Shown here in pieces: positions 41,489-50,576 of a stretch of DNA of 56,878 nt. The stretch lies in assembly GCA_023666975.1 (NCBI GenBank), contig JAMPAW010000009.1, positions 1 through 56,878 of the forward strand, given 5' to 3'. A program made the translations under genes and the position numbers. The notes under the pieces were generated by a model. The model saw only the letters and a list, made by a program, of their open reading frames with translations. It ran no database searches and was not told the DNA's origin. This stretch comes from Clostridium sp. Lineage in GTDB: Bacteria; Bacillota_A; Clostridia; Lachnospirales; Lachnospiraceae. Numbering within the stretch: position 1 is the first letter of the stretch; each line of letters starts with the position of its first letter.

Positions 41489-42367
41489 ATGTGGGAAGCA
41501 ACAGACTGGAAAGACTATGAAATCATTGATACCTCCAACGGAGAAAAGCTTGAGCGCTGGGGAAAATATATCCTTTTGCGGCCGGACCCCCAGGTAATCT
41601 GGAACACACCCAAAAACAATCCTGCGTGGAACCGGTTAAATGCACATTACCACCGCAGCAAAAAAGGCGGCGGCGAATGGGAATTTTTTGATTTGCCACA
41701 GCAATGGTCTATCCATTATAAGGAGCTGACTTTTCACTTAAAACCGTTTAGCTTTAAGCACACAGGCCTTTTTCCTGAGCAGGCTGCAAACTGGGACTGG
41801 TTTTCCGGTTTAATCATAGACGCCGGACGTCCGGTTAAGGTGCTGAATCTCTTTGCCTACACCGGCGGCGCTACCTGTGCTGCCGCCAAGGCAGGAGCAA
41901 GTGTCACCCATGTAGATGCCTCTAAAGGCATGGTGACATGGGCAAAGGAAAATGCACAGGCGTCAGGGCTTGCCGACGCGCCAATCCGCTGGATTGTAGA
42001 TGACTGCGTCAAATTTGTGGAGCGTGAAATCCGCCGTGGAAACCACTATGACGCCGTTATTATGGACCCGCCTTCCTACGGCCGGGGGCCAAAAGGAGAA
42101 ATCTGGAAGATAGAAGAAAAGATCCACTCACTGATTGCCTTATGTCGCCAGGTCCTAAGTGATAAACCTCTATTCTTCCTCGTCAATTCCTATACTACCG
42201 GACTGGCACCGGCAGTACTTACCTATCTGATTTCCACAGAAATCGTCCCCGTATACGGTGGATACGTGGAATCCGGCGAAGTAGGTCTTCCCGTTTCAGA
42301 CAACGGTTTAATCCTTCCCTGCGGGGCAGCGGGAAGGTGGCAGGCAGCAGGAGGCAGAAGCACATGA
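41489..42367 (+). CDS. SAM-dependent methyltransferase, RlmI/RlmK-like
   Basis: 292 aa. Rossmann-type methyltransferase at about 110-285: LNLFAYTGGATCAAAKAGAS (SAM-binding), HVDASKGMVTWAKENA (acidic ribose contact), IRWIVDDCVKF, and the catalytic MDPPSYGRGPKGE typical of 23S rRNA m5C/m2G enzymes. No N-terminal PUA domain, so substrate recognition differs from RlmI. AAGGAG precedes the ATG. Its stop overlaps the start of the cardiolipin synthase gene by 4 bp. Confidence 0.88.
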   Translation: MWEATDWKDYEIIDTSNGEKLERWGKYILLRPDPQVIWNTPKNNPAWNRLNAHYHRSKKGGGEWEFFDLPQQWSIHYKELTFHLKPFSFKHTGLFPEQAANWDWFSGLIIDAGRPVKVLNLFAYTGGATCAAAKAGASVTHVDASKGMVTWAKENAQASGLADAPIRWIVDDCVKFVEREIRRGNHYDAVIMDPPSYGRGPKGEIWKIEEKIHSLIALCRQVLSDKPLFFLVNSYTTGLAPAVLTYLISTEIVPVYGGYVESGEVGLPVSDNGLILPCGAAGRWQAAGGRST

Positions 42368-43944
42368 GCAAGCACAATGTAATTGACAAAGAACGAAAAC
42401 GCGGAGACTATACCATATTTATGGACAAATTGATATGGGTGGCTTTTCTTGTGATGATACAGGTTGCCTGCATCCTCTATGCCTATATCCAGCTTCGGGA
42501 ACATTATTTCCAGATTCAGATACTATTTTCCGTCGTCAGCATATTTGTCGTGCTATACATCATCAACCGGCCAATTAATCCCGCTTACAAGCTGGCCTGG
42601 TGCATTACGATTTTGCTTATTCCCATCTTCGGCGGACTTTTCTATCTCCTTCTTTCCGTAAACGGAACCAGACGCAAATTCCGAAAAAGTGTGCGGTCAG
42701 CTGTCGCCGAGTCCAAAGAACACCTCACGCAGGACCCTGCCGTGTTAGAGGAAATCGAACTAATCAGCAAGCATGCCGTCCCTCAGGCGGGTTATATCTA
42801 TAACCTTGCCAAATATCCAGTCTACAAAAACACCTCGGTAGAATACTTTTCCACAGGAGAGGCACTATATACCCGGCTGTTAGAGGAGCTTGAGCGGGCC
42901 GAGCATTTCATTTTTATGGAGTACTTCATTATCCATGACGGCATTTTCTGGAACAGTGTATTGGATATCCTGAAGAGGAAAGCCACAAGCGGTGTAGAGG
43001 TAAAAATAATCTATGATGACATGGGCAGCGTCCGCACCCTTCCACCTGCCTATTATCGGGAGCTTCGGGAATACGGCATAGAATGCTATTGCTTCAATCC
43101 ATTTAGCCCCACCCTTTCTCTGCGGCTCAACAACCGTGACCACAGAAAAATCACCGTGATTGACGGTTACACCTCTTTTACCGGAGGCATTAATCTGGCA
43201 GATGAATACATTAATCAAAGACAGAAGCTTCACGGCTACTGGAAGGATTCCGGAATCATGCTCAAAGGCGATGCCACCTGGAATTTCACGGTAATGTTTT
43301 TACAATTCTGGCAGCAGGTTTCCGAACAGCCCGTTGACTATGAGAAATATCACGTTTCTCCGTCCGTTTTTCCCGACGATACAGCCAAAAGCAGCGACGG
43401 TTTTGTCCAACCCTATGCTGACAATCCGCTATTTTCGGAGGTCGTGGCAGAAAATGTCTACCTCAATATGATTCACCGTGCCACCAAATACATTTACATC
43501 ACCACACCGTACCTGATTGTGGACAATGAAATGATTACCGCTCTGACGCTGGCCGCCCAAAGCGGTATTGATGTACGCATTATCACGCCGAGAATCCCGG
43601 ACAAAAAGCCGGTATTTATGATGACCCGCTCCTTTTATGAGCCGCTGACCAAAGCAGGGGTCAGAATATACGAGTATGTACCTGGATTTATTCATTCCAA
43701 AATGATGATAGCGGACGACAACTATGCTGTAGTCGGCTCTGTCAACCTCGATTACCGCAGCCTGTACCTGCACTTTGAATGTGCCGCTTTCCTGTACCAC
43801 TGCAAAGAAATCAATGCCATTAAAGAAGATATACAGAACACCTTATCCGTATCAGAAGAAATTACCTACAATGACTGTCTGAAGCTAAACAAGCCCTACC
43901 GCCTGTGGTTAAGCCTCTTGCGGTTATATGCCCCTCTTCTATAG
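42364..43944 (+). CDS. cls: Cardiolipin synthase
   Basis: 526-aa membrane enzyme that joins two phosphatidylglycerols to cardiolipin plus glycerol. N-terminal hydrophobic segments (about 22-42, 50-66, 72-96) anchor it. Two phospholipase-D HKD motifs are present: HRKITVID near 259-266 and HSKMMIAD near 441-448. I start at MSKHNVID because GGAGG precedes it by nine bases; it overlaps the methyltransferase stop (ATGA). Confidence 0.94.
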   Translation: MSKHNVIDKERKRGDYTIFMDKLIWVAFLVMIQVACILYAYIQLREHYFQIQILFSVVSIFVVLYIINRPINPAYKLAWCITILLIPIFGGLFYLLLSVNGTRRKFRKSVRSAVAESKEHLTQDPAVLEEIELISKHAVPQAGYIYNLAKYPVYKNTSVEYFSTGEALYTRLLEELERAEHFIFMEYFIIHDGIFWNSVLDILKRKATSGVEVKIIYDDMGSVRTLPPAYYRELREYGIECYCFNPFSPTLSLRLNNRDHRKITVIDGYTSFTGGINLADEYINQRQKLHGYWKDSGIMLKGDATWNFTVMFLQFWQQVSEQPVDYEKYHVSPSVFPDDTAKSSDGFVQPYADNPLFSEVVAENVYLNMIHRATKYIYITTPYLIVDNEMITALTLAAQSGIDVRIITPRIPDKKPVFMMTRSFYEPLTKAGVRIYEYVPGFIHSKMMIADDNYAVVGSVNLDYRSLYLHFECAAFLYHCKEINAIKEDIQNTLSVSEEITYNDCLKLNKPYRLWLSLLRLYAPLL

Positions 43945-44041
43945 ACAGGCGTTACCTTTATGTCAGTCACCAAATACGCCTGCCGGCATACACGCTTGTA
44001 GCGGTCAACACCCCCGATGCAAGCATACGGGGAATCAAATT

Positions 44042-44073
44042 GGCCTGCCACAGGTTTCTCCCTCCGGCAGGCC
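44042..44073 (+). terminator. Stem-loop after cls
   Basis: 8-bp stem GGCCTGCC/GGCAGGCC with a 16-base loop, about 100 bp past the cls stop, without a U tract. The rest of 43945-44188 shows no gene. Confidence 0.35.
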
Positions 44074-44188
44074 GCTCTATGTATGCAATTTCGCCCATGC
44101 AAGTAAGCGAAATCACTTACATGTAAACATGGTTATATGCACAACACATTTGTTATTACTTTTGAAATATGGAGATTACGCTTTCATT

Positions 44189-45412
44189 CTATACAGCTAA
44201 ATCCACATGCTGTACAGTTCCCGTTCCACCGCTTTCCTTCAGGAATACGCCGGTTTTACGAATGACCGCATTGGTCTGATTGGTAGCTGCATCATTTAAA
44301 TGGAACTGCGTATCCGCACTTCCTAGATAAATTGCACCTACATCTGCTTCCTTCAAATCCAGAAGCCTGTCTGTTCCGTCCTCGTTTTTTACCCACACCT
44401 TCAGCCGGCTGAAAATACTGTCATTTTCATCAATCCAGCCGTTGCCGTCCTCATCATACTGTGCAAGGTCTGCAAAACCGTCGCCGGATTTCGTTCCAAA
44501 CAATTCCGAACCGTCATTGATTACCCCATCGCCGTTCTTATCATAGGCCAGAAATCCGCTGCCGGAGCCAAGAGAAGATATCTCCTCCTTCTTGCCGTCG
44601 GCATCCAAATCAAAGAAAAATTTCTGATCGGATACGCTGGCCGTACTGCTGTTTAAGTTAATCACTAACGGGTCAGTCAGCACAATCTGTTCGTCCTTTG
44701 ATGAAAACATTGTTCCTGCAAAGCCTCTTGACATCTGCAAATCAATGCCAAATTCAATCTCCCTTCCGTCTGCTGTCCGGGCAATTCCTGTTGCAGAAAA
44801 CGTAGTACTTTCCTGTTCCAGTACGAAACTGCTGGTTTCCGTGTGGCGTACCCATGCGGTAGAGCTTCCCACACTGCCTGTGCTGCTGTTTGCAGAAGCA
44901 CTTCGCAGATCAACAACCGAAACGCTTTGTGACATCGCAAAGCTCTGACTTTGTCCAAGCCGTTTCATCGTCGTTCCAAAATGGGAATCTGAGCTGGATA
45001 CCTGCTGGGCTTTGATGTCATTTTGGATATCCGAAAAGGAATACCAACGCCCGCCCTTGCGCATTTTCCGCAGCATTTCCATCAGACGCTTCAGCGTCTC
45101 TAGCATCTGTTCCTGTTTGCTGGAGACTCTCGTTTCCCCGTAAGGCTGCTGTGCATTATCTGCCTGCAGCAAATTCGGAAGGGAATTCGGGTTCTTCTTC
45201 GCCTCCTGCTCCTCTTTGAACTTTTCCCAAATCTGCTTGGATTGGTCTGAAATGGAAACCTCAACACCGGCATCTTCCGCTTCCCTCTTGACCTGATTCT
45301 TTAACGCATTCCATTGCGACAGGCTCATACGGGTGGTCGTCACCGTGCTTTCCTGATAGTGGCTGTAGCTGGACTGTGCCGACATCGCTACTGCACTATT
45401 TTTGATTTTCAT
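44189..45412 (-). CDS. EF-hand-like calcium-binding protein, no signal peptide
   Basis: 407 aa. The C-terminal part carries EF-hand/dockerin-like loops: DLDADGKKEEI (about 264-274), DKNGDGVINDGSELF (about 285-299) and DEDGNGWIDENDSIF (about 310-324), the pattern of extracellular Ca-binding VCBS-type proteins. Yet the N-terminus (MKIKNSAVAMSAQSSYSHYQ) is Ser/Thr-rich, not a Sec signal, and reminiscent of proteins exported by flagellar or other non-Sec routes. The middle is coiled-coil-prone. The start ATG follows AAAGGAG at nine bases; a TTG three codons upstream is an alternative. Function unknown. Confidence 0.75.
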   Translation of the reverse strand: MKIKNSAVAMSAQSSYSHYQESTVTTTRMSLSQWNALKNQVKREAEDAGVEVSISDQSKQIWEKFKEEQEAKKNPNSLPNLLQADNAQQPYGETRVSSKQEQMLETLKRLMEMLRKMRKGGRWYSFSDIQNDIKAQQVSSSDSHFGTTMKRLGQSQSFAMSQSVSVVDLRSASANSSTGSVGSSTAWVRHTETSSFVLEQESTTFSATGIARTADGREIEFGIDLQMSRGFAGTMFSSKDEQIVLTDPLVINLNSSTASVSDQKFFFDLDADGKKEEISSLGSGSGFLAYDKNGDGVINDGSELFGTKSGDGFADLAQYDEDGNGWIDENDSIFSRLKVWVKNEDGTDRLLDLKEADVGAIYLGSADTQFHLNDAATNQTNAVIRKTGVFLKESGGTGTVQHVDLAV

Positions 45413-45495
45413 GGTACTCAACTCCTTTCTTTTCCATGAAATGTAAGATGAATAAAGCTAACCGCCATTCCTTTGTACGGTCTACAAAAGAGAAA

Positions 45496-45525
45496 AAGCG
45501 GCAGAGCATCCATGTTCTGCCACTT
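45496..45525 (-). terminator. Terminator after the MATE gene
   Basis: Minus-strand stem AAGTGGCAGA/TCTGCCGCTT with one G-U pair, followed by TTTCTCTTTTG, 61 bp past the stop at 45586. Confidence 0.8.
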
Positions 45526-45585
45526 CACCCTTTCACACATTATATCGGATTTAATCCCGTGAAAGTGAATAGTCTTTTTACCTTT

Positions 45586-46950
45586 TTATGAAAAATTTTT
45601 CAAGCCTTCCTCCTTTAGCCGGACATACATCAGAACCGCCACCACCAGAGAAATTCCATCTACCACAGGCTGTACCCACATACAGCCATACAACGGATTC
45701 AGCCAGTCCATTAGAAATAGCAGTGGAATGTCCAGCACTCCCTTGCGCAGCACGGATACCACCATTGACTGCTTAATTTTTTTCATCGCCTGAAAGTGGA
45801 TAATCAGCGGATAGCAGACTGACATCAGCGGCATGGCAACCACCATTCTGCGAAGAAATCCAGCACTGTAGCACACGGTGGCCGGATCGTCGATAAACAT
45901 TGCCGCAAGCTGTCCGGCAAAACACTCGTAGCAGACAAAACAAAGCATGGCAAACCCGAAAGAAATTCCACAGCCGGCTGCAAATATGCGTTTCCTCCTC
46001 GACTGGTTGCCCGCTGAATAATTATAGGCCAATAGCGGCAGCAGACCATTTGCTACACCAATTGAAAAATACAACGGGAGCATATCCAGCTTCTTCACAA
46101 TTCCCAGAGCTGCCACTGCCTGCGTCGCATACTTAGAGACAAATGCGGATTGTGCGGCAATGGCTGCCACGGTCAGCGCATACTGTAATGCGGAAGGACA
46201 GCCCACAGACAGCACTGCACCGATATCTTTCCAGCCCTCCTTTAAGCAGACCCATGAAAAGGAAATAACCGTACATTTTCTGTCTGCCACCACACAGCCG
46301 ATAAAATAAATTACGGCAATCAGATTGGAAACCGCTGTAGCCATACCGGCTCCCGCTGCTCCTAATCCCAGAAACTGTGGGAGAATGCAAAACACATCTA
46401 AGGCAATATTCGCCACTCCGCTCAGGGACACCCCTATTGACGCCTGTACTGCCTTCCCCTCTGCCCGCAGCAGATTGGCCAGCAGCAGGTTTAACACCAC
46501 AAACGGCGCCCCGGCTTTGATTACCCAGTCCGCATACTGCATAGAAATGCCAATGGTTTCCGCAGTCGCTCCACTCAGACGCAAAATCGGTTCTTCAAAC
46601 CGGCTAAACAGCACCACAAACAGACAGCTGCTCACCAGCCCACCCCAAAAGGATATCGCCGAGCTTCGCTTTGCCTGCATAGCATTTTTCTCTCCCAGCG
46701 CTCTTGCCACGGCACTTGCCCCGCCTACCCCAAATAAATTGGACACTGCCGTCAGCATGACAAAGGAAGAATACACTACGGTAACTGCTGCCGTCTGGCA
46801 GGAATCATTTAACATTCCCACAAAATAAGTATCTGCAAGATTGTAAGCCAGTATAACCATCTGACTGGCTACAGAGGGGATAATCTGTCTGCATACCGCC
46901 CTGCCTACCGGTAAATTTTCAAATATTTCCGTCCTTTTCCCTGCGTCCAT
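45586..46950 (-). CDS. MATE-family efflux transporter
   Basis: 454 aa with twelve predicted membrane segments in two halves of six. The N-terminal half begins QIIPSVASQMVILAYNLADT and YFVGML (MATE-typical); the second half starts near CLKEGWKDIGAVLSVGCPSA. Exports drugs or metabolites using Na+ or H+. The ribosome binding site before the ATG is weak. Transcribed alone. Confidence 0.92.
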   Translation of the reverse strand: MDAGKRTEIFENLPVGRAVCRQIIPSVASQMVILAYNLADTYFVGMLNDSCQTAAVTVVYSSFVMLTAVSNLFGVGGASAVARALGEKNAMQAKRSSAISFWGGLVSSCLFVVLFSRFEEPILRLSGATAETIGISMQYADWVIKAGAPFVVLNLLLANLLRAEGKAVQASIGVSLSGVANIALDVFCILPQFLGLGAAGAGMATAVSNLIAVIYFIGCVVADRKCTVISFSWVCLKEGWKDIGAVLSVGCPSALQYALTVAAIAAQSAFVSKYATQAVAALGIVKKLDMLPLYFSIGVANGLLPLLAYNYSAGNQSRRKRIFAAGCGISFGFAMLCFVCYECFAGQLAAMFIDDPATVCYSAGFLRRMVVAMPLMSVCYPLIIHFQAMKKIKQSMVVSVLRKGVLDIPLLFLMDWLNPLYGCMWVQPVVDGISLVVAVLMYVRLKEEGLKNFS

Positions 46951-47059
46951 GCCAGCACCGTCACTCTCGGATTTTCTTCCTTTTATTGTACGCAGTTTTT
47001 TCTTTTTGGTTCACAAAAGCTGCAAATCCACGCTGACAGGCAGCCACTTTTGATAGTTG

Positions 47060-48235
47060 CTATTCCGCCCTTGTCCTTCTATTTGCGATCACTACCACGG
47101 TCACGGCAAAAATCGCCAAAGCATAGCAAAATACCAAACCGATTTGCGGCAGTATCTTTTCCAGTAATTCCGGAGTCATCGCCTTCATTGCACCAATGGA
47201 ATCATTCGTGACCACATACCAATATGTCGGGAAAAATTTTGCCACGCTCCTTACCCCATCGCTGAAAAACTCCATCGGTACAAATACACCGCCCAAAAAG
47301 CACAGGACAAGGCCTACCACATTGACAATACCGTTAACCATTGCGTTATTTTTGGCAATGCTGCCCACCAGAAAGCCCAGGCTCAAGCCAAATAACAGCA
47401 AGGCAGACATATTCAGCAAAAAGTACGGAAACCGGACGTCCGTATAGATACTCCCTTTCGAGAGAATACCGGCCACCACCAGCACTGCCAACAGCATCAT
47501 CAGACCGAAGAGAAAAATCGCCGCAGTCAATCCGGTAATCCGTTTCTTCATTGCCAGTGCCCCGCATTCCATACGTGCTTTCACTTCCTGTTCATTGAAG
47601 CGCAACAATACTGTGCCGACACAGATAATCCCCAGTGAGATAAACAGATAGGGAACATAGACAAAAAATACGGAAGAAGCATCATTTTGATCTGCATTGG
47701 TGAAGGAAGCCATTGTCACCTCAACATTCTCCTCCTGCAGACTCAGCAGTTCCTCCTCTGCCTCCCTGACAGAATAACCCACCTCAAGCAGTCCGGTCAA
47801 TTTGGATATATACGAATCCAGTTCCGATTCAAAATATGCGGCATTAAACGTCCCCGGCACCTTCATGCACTGCAGCTCTGTTTTTTCCACATCACCCGAA
47901 AGCAGACTTTCCTCAAACCCCTCTGGGATAATCAGCACATAGTCAACCGCTTTCCAGTACAGTGCGTCCAGTATTTCCTCTTCGTCATATTCCAAATCCT
48001 TAAGGTGATGGCTCTCTCCGAAATACGTTTTCAATGCCTGCCCCAGCGTTTCCGCGTCCTGATCAATAATGGCAATATCCAGCACTTCCCCCTCAAACTG
48101 CTCCTGGCTGCCGTCCGAAGACGACCCCCTATTATTCGTCATCACCAGCGCAACCAGCAAAAAGATAGCAAAATACATGATAATCGTGCCCTTATAATGA
48201 TTCATCAATTTAAAATATGTTTTAAATACTTGCAT
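47060..48235 (-). CDS. ABC-2 type transporter permease (second subunit)
   Basis: 391 aa. One N-terminal membrane helix (GTIIMYFAIFLLVALVM), a large extracellular domain (about 35-185, acidic), then five helices at the C-terminus (from about 195), the standard ABC-2 exporter permease plan. It overlaps the preceding permease gene by 14 bp and forms a heteromeric exporter with it and the ATPase at 49372. Confidence 0.88.
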   Translation of the reverse strand: MQVFKTYFKLMNHYKGTIIMYFAIFLLVALVMTNNRGSSSDGSQEQFEGEVLDIAIIDQDAETLGQALKTYFGESHHLKDLEYDEEEILDALYWKAVDYVLIIPEGFEESLLSGDVEKTELQCMKVPGTFNAAYFESELDSYISKLTGLLEVGYSVREAEEELLSLQEENVEVTMASFTNADQNDASSVFFVYVPYLFISLGIICVGTVLLRFNEQEVKARMECGALAMKKRITGLTAAIFLFGLMMLLAVLVVAGILSKGSIYTDVRFPYFLLNMSALLLFGLSLGFLVGSIAKNNAMVNGIVNVVGLVLCFLGGVFVPMEFFSDGVRSVAKFFPTYWYVVTNDSIGAMKAMTPELLEKILPQIGLVFCYALAIFAVTVVVIANRRTRAE

Positions 48236-49358
48236 ACCGATTCCTCCTTAACTTGATAATACTGACTGCAAGAAATAGGATTCCGATTGCCAGCAGGGTA
48301 AGCAGATTCACTGCATACTGACTGTAATCGCCAAACACGGCCAGACTTTTAAAGGCATTCACCATTAATGTAGCAGGGTTAATCCGGTTAATCACCGGGC
48401 AATGCTTTTCTAGCACATATGTGATGTCGACCCACTGTAAGCCGCCCAAAAAGGAGCTGACCATAAAAAATGCCACCGCCAGGCCTTCCTTCGCTGCTTT
48501 TTCCCCTTTCGCCATTACCGCAATCATCGTTCCTCCGGCGAGCCCCACAAAGCTTCCGACCCATGTTCCAAGTAAAATCAAAACTGCATTGTCTCCGAAA
48601 TCCTGTTCGTAAACAAATACTAACACGGCCAAAACACCCGCCATCAGAATACAGTAGATAAATAACGTCGCCGCAAAATCAATTAATACCTGATTCATTT
48701 TCTTCGTCGGTGCCAGATTTCTCCTTGCGGCAATTGCAGAAAGGTCTGCCTGTATATTCAGTCCATTTTGTACACCGATACTGGAAGCAATCAGGCATGC
48801 CATGGCAAGAAGTGCGTAGAAGTACTGCGTATACGGACTCTTATCCTGACCCTTTAGCAGAATTTCCGTAATGCCAACGGTGCTGTCCGGCTGAAAAAGA
48901 CCGGCGATCAGGTCTGCCAGCTTTTCCGGGTGGGTTTTTGCCACGTCCTCAATCAGTGTATTGTTCTGCTTGTACTGGTCCAAAAATGTCTTAATCAGGG
49001 AACTGTCAACCGAGGACTCTTTGACAATCAGTTCAAAGTCCTGTCCTTTTACCAGCACAACACCCTGAATCTCCTCTTCCTTTAATGCCTTCTCTGCCTC
49101 TTTTGCATCCGCATACTCTTTGATGACAAACATCGGTAGATCTTCTTCCACTTCTATACTTTCCATCATTTCTACGAATATATCGTTTTCCTGCTCCTGC
49201 ACAATGCCTACCGGCACACAGGAAAACTGTTCAACATTTCCGATATTGCCAAACATGAAATAGAACATTGCACCCAGAATAACCGGAAATGCCACAGCCC
49301 AAAACAGCGCCATCGGACTGCGGAACATCATTTTTATCTGATACCCAAAATGCTGCAT
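48222..49358 (-). CDS. ABC-2 type transporter permease (first subunit)
   Basis: 378 aa, same topology as its partner: an N-terminal helix (SPMALFWAVAFPVILGAMFY), an extracellular domain (about 40-175), then helices from about 178 onward (YFYALLAMACLIASSIGVQN). It starts 13 bp after the ATPase gene and ends inside the next permease gene. Confidence 0.88.
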   Translation of the reverse strand: MQHFGYQIKMMFRSPMALFWAVAFPVILGAMFYFMFGNIGNVEQFSCVPVGIVQEQENDIFVEMMESIEVEEDLPMFVIKEYADAKEAEKALKEEEIQGVVLVKGQDFELIVKESSVDSSLIKTFLDQYKQNNTLIEDVAKTHPEKLADLIAGLFQPDSTVGITEILLKGQDKSPYTQYFYALLAMACLIASSIGVQNGLNIQADLSAIAARRNLAPTKKMNQVLIDFAATLFIYCILMAGVLAVLVFVYEQDFGDNAVLILLGTWVGSFVGLAGGTMIAVMAKGEKAAKEGLAVAFFMVSSFLGGLQWVDITYVLEKHCPVINRINPATLMVNAFKSLAVFGDYSQYAVNLLTLLAIGILFLAVSIIKLRRNRYASI

Positions 49359-49371
49359 TTTTCTCTCCCCC

Positions 49372-50304
49372 CTAATCTCTCAATTCTTTTCCTGTAATTT
49401 CCAGAAATACATCATTTAATGTCGGCATCTCGGAATGCACTCCGCCAAATCCGATTTCATTTTCCTTCATCAAATCCAGCAGCCTCAGCAGATTATGCTT
49501 GCCTTTGGAAAATTTCACTTTCAATAAATGATGGTCATAATCCACCTTTATCACATGCGGCAGATGCTCAATGGCAGCCAATACCTGCTGCGGAAGCTCC
49601 AATACCTCCATACTAATCGTCTCTCCTAAATCAATCATTGCCTTCAGCTCATCTTTGGTGCCGAGAGCCACATTTTTTCCCTTATCCATAATCGCAATGC
49701 GGGTACATATCTGTTCAACCTCCTCCATGTAGTGGGAAGTATAGATAATCGTCGCTCCATTTGCGTTGAGATTCTGGATACCCTCCAATATCTTATTGCG
49801 GCTCTGCGGGTCTACCGCCACCGTCGGCTCGTCCAGAATAATCAGCTTCGGCTTATGCGCAATCCCGCAGGCGATATTCAGCCGGCGCAGCAACCCGCCG
49901 GATAACTTCTTCGGATAGAATTTGCGGTAATCCGAAAGCTCCACAAATTCTATCGCCTCCTCTACCAGTGCTTTTCTCTCCGCCTTGTTCTTGATGTAAA
50001 GTCCGCAGAAATAATCAATATTCTCGTAAACGGTCAGCTCGTCAAACACTGCCACATTCTGCATAATGACACCGATATCCTTTTTCAAATCGTAACTGTC
50101 CGGTCTCATTTTCTGTCCAAATATTTCTATCGTCCCTTTATCATACTCCAAAAGGGCTAACAGGCAGTTAATCGTTGTCGATTTCCCGCTGCCGTTTGGT
50201 CCTAACAGGCCAAATATCTCTCCCTCTTCAATTTCCAGATTAAAATGGTCCAGCGCCACCAAATCCCCATACCGCTTAACCAGATTTTCAATTTTTACAA
50301 TCAT
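49372..50304 (-). CDS. ABC transporter ATP-binding protein
   Basis: 310 aa. Walker A GPNGSGKST (about 38-46), Q-loop VIMQN, signature LSGGLLRRLNIA, Walker B LIILDEPTVAVD and switch His in TSHYMEE. A C-terminal extension of about 80 residues is typical of drug/antibiotic exporters (DrrA-like). I start at MIVKIENL, eight bases after GGGAGG, though the frame is open 28 codons further. Divergent from the two-component genes at 50577, which probably control it. Confidence 0.93.
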   Translation of the reverse strand: MIVKIENLVKRYGDLVALDHFNLEIEEGEIFGLLGPNGSGKSTTINCLLALLEYDKGTIEIFGQKMRPDSYDLKKDIGVIMQNVAVFDELTVYENIDYFCGLYIKNKAERKALVEEAIEFVELSDYRKFYPKKLSGGLLRRLNIACGIAHKPKLIILDEPTVAVDPQSRNKILEGIQNLNANGATIIYTSHYMEEVEQICTRIAIMDKGKNVALGTKDELKAMIDLGETISMEVLELPQQVLAAIEHLPHVIKVDYDHHLLKVKFSKGKHNLLRLLDLMKENEIGFGGVHSEMPTLNDVFLEITGKELRD

Positions 50305-50495
50305 TTCTGAATCCTCCCTGTCTTCATTTTTCATCTCGGTAATTGTGAAGCTTAAGTTTTCAATGTATCCGTTGTGTAATATAGACAACTAGATTTTTTA
50401 AATAAGCCGTTGTACAATCACCTGCGAGTCATACATTGGTTATATTTTAATCCTCACAAGGAGAAATGTGTAGTGCAAAATGTAAGCAGGCGACA

Positions 50496-50523
50496 TGACA
50501 ATTGTCACATTATCTGCTATAAT
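50496..50523 (+). promoter_or_regulatory. Promoter and 12-bp palindrome between ABC and two-component genes
   Basis: The perfect palindrome TGACAATTGTCA (50496-50507) ends 10 bp before TATAAT (50518-50523), occupying the -35 region of the histidine kinase gene. It is a candidate site for the response regulator or another repressor. The remainder of 50305-50576 shows no gene. Confidence 0.5.
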
Positions 50524-50576
50524 TTATTTAAATTCGGAATTAGCGGCTATGAACACAGCGGCTTAAGAGGTACATT

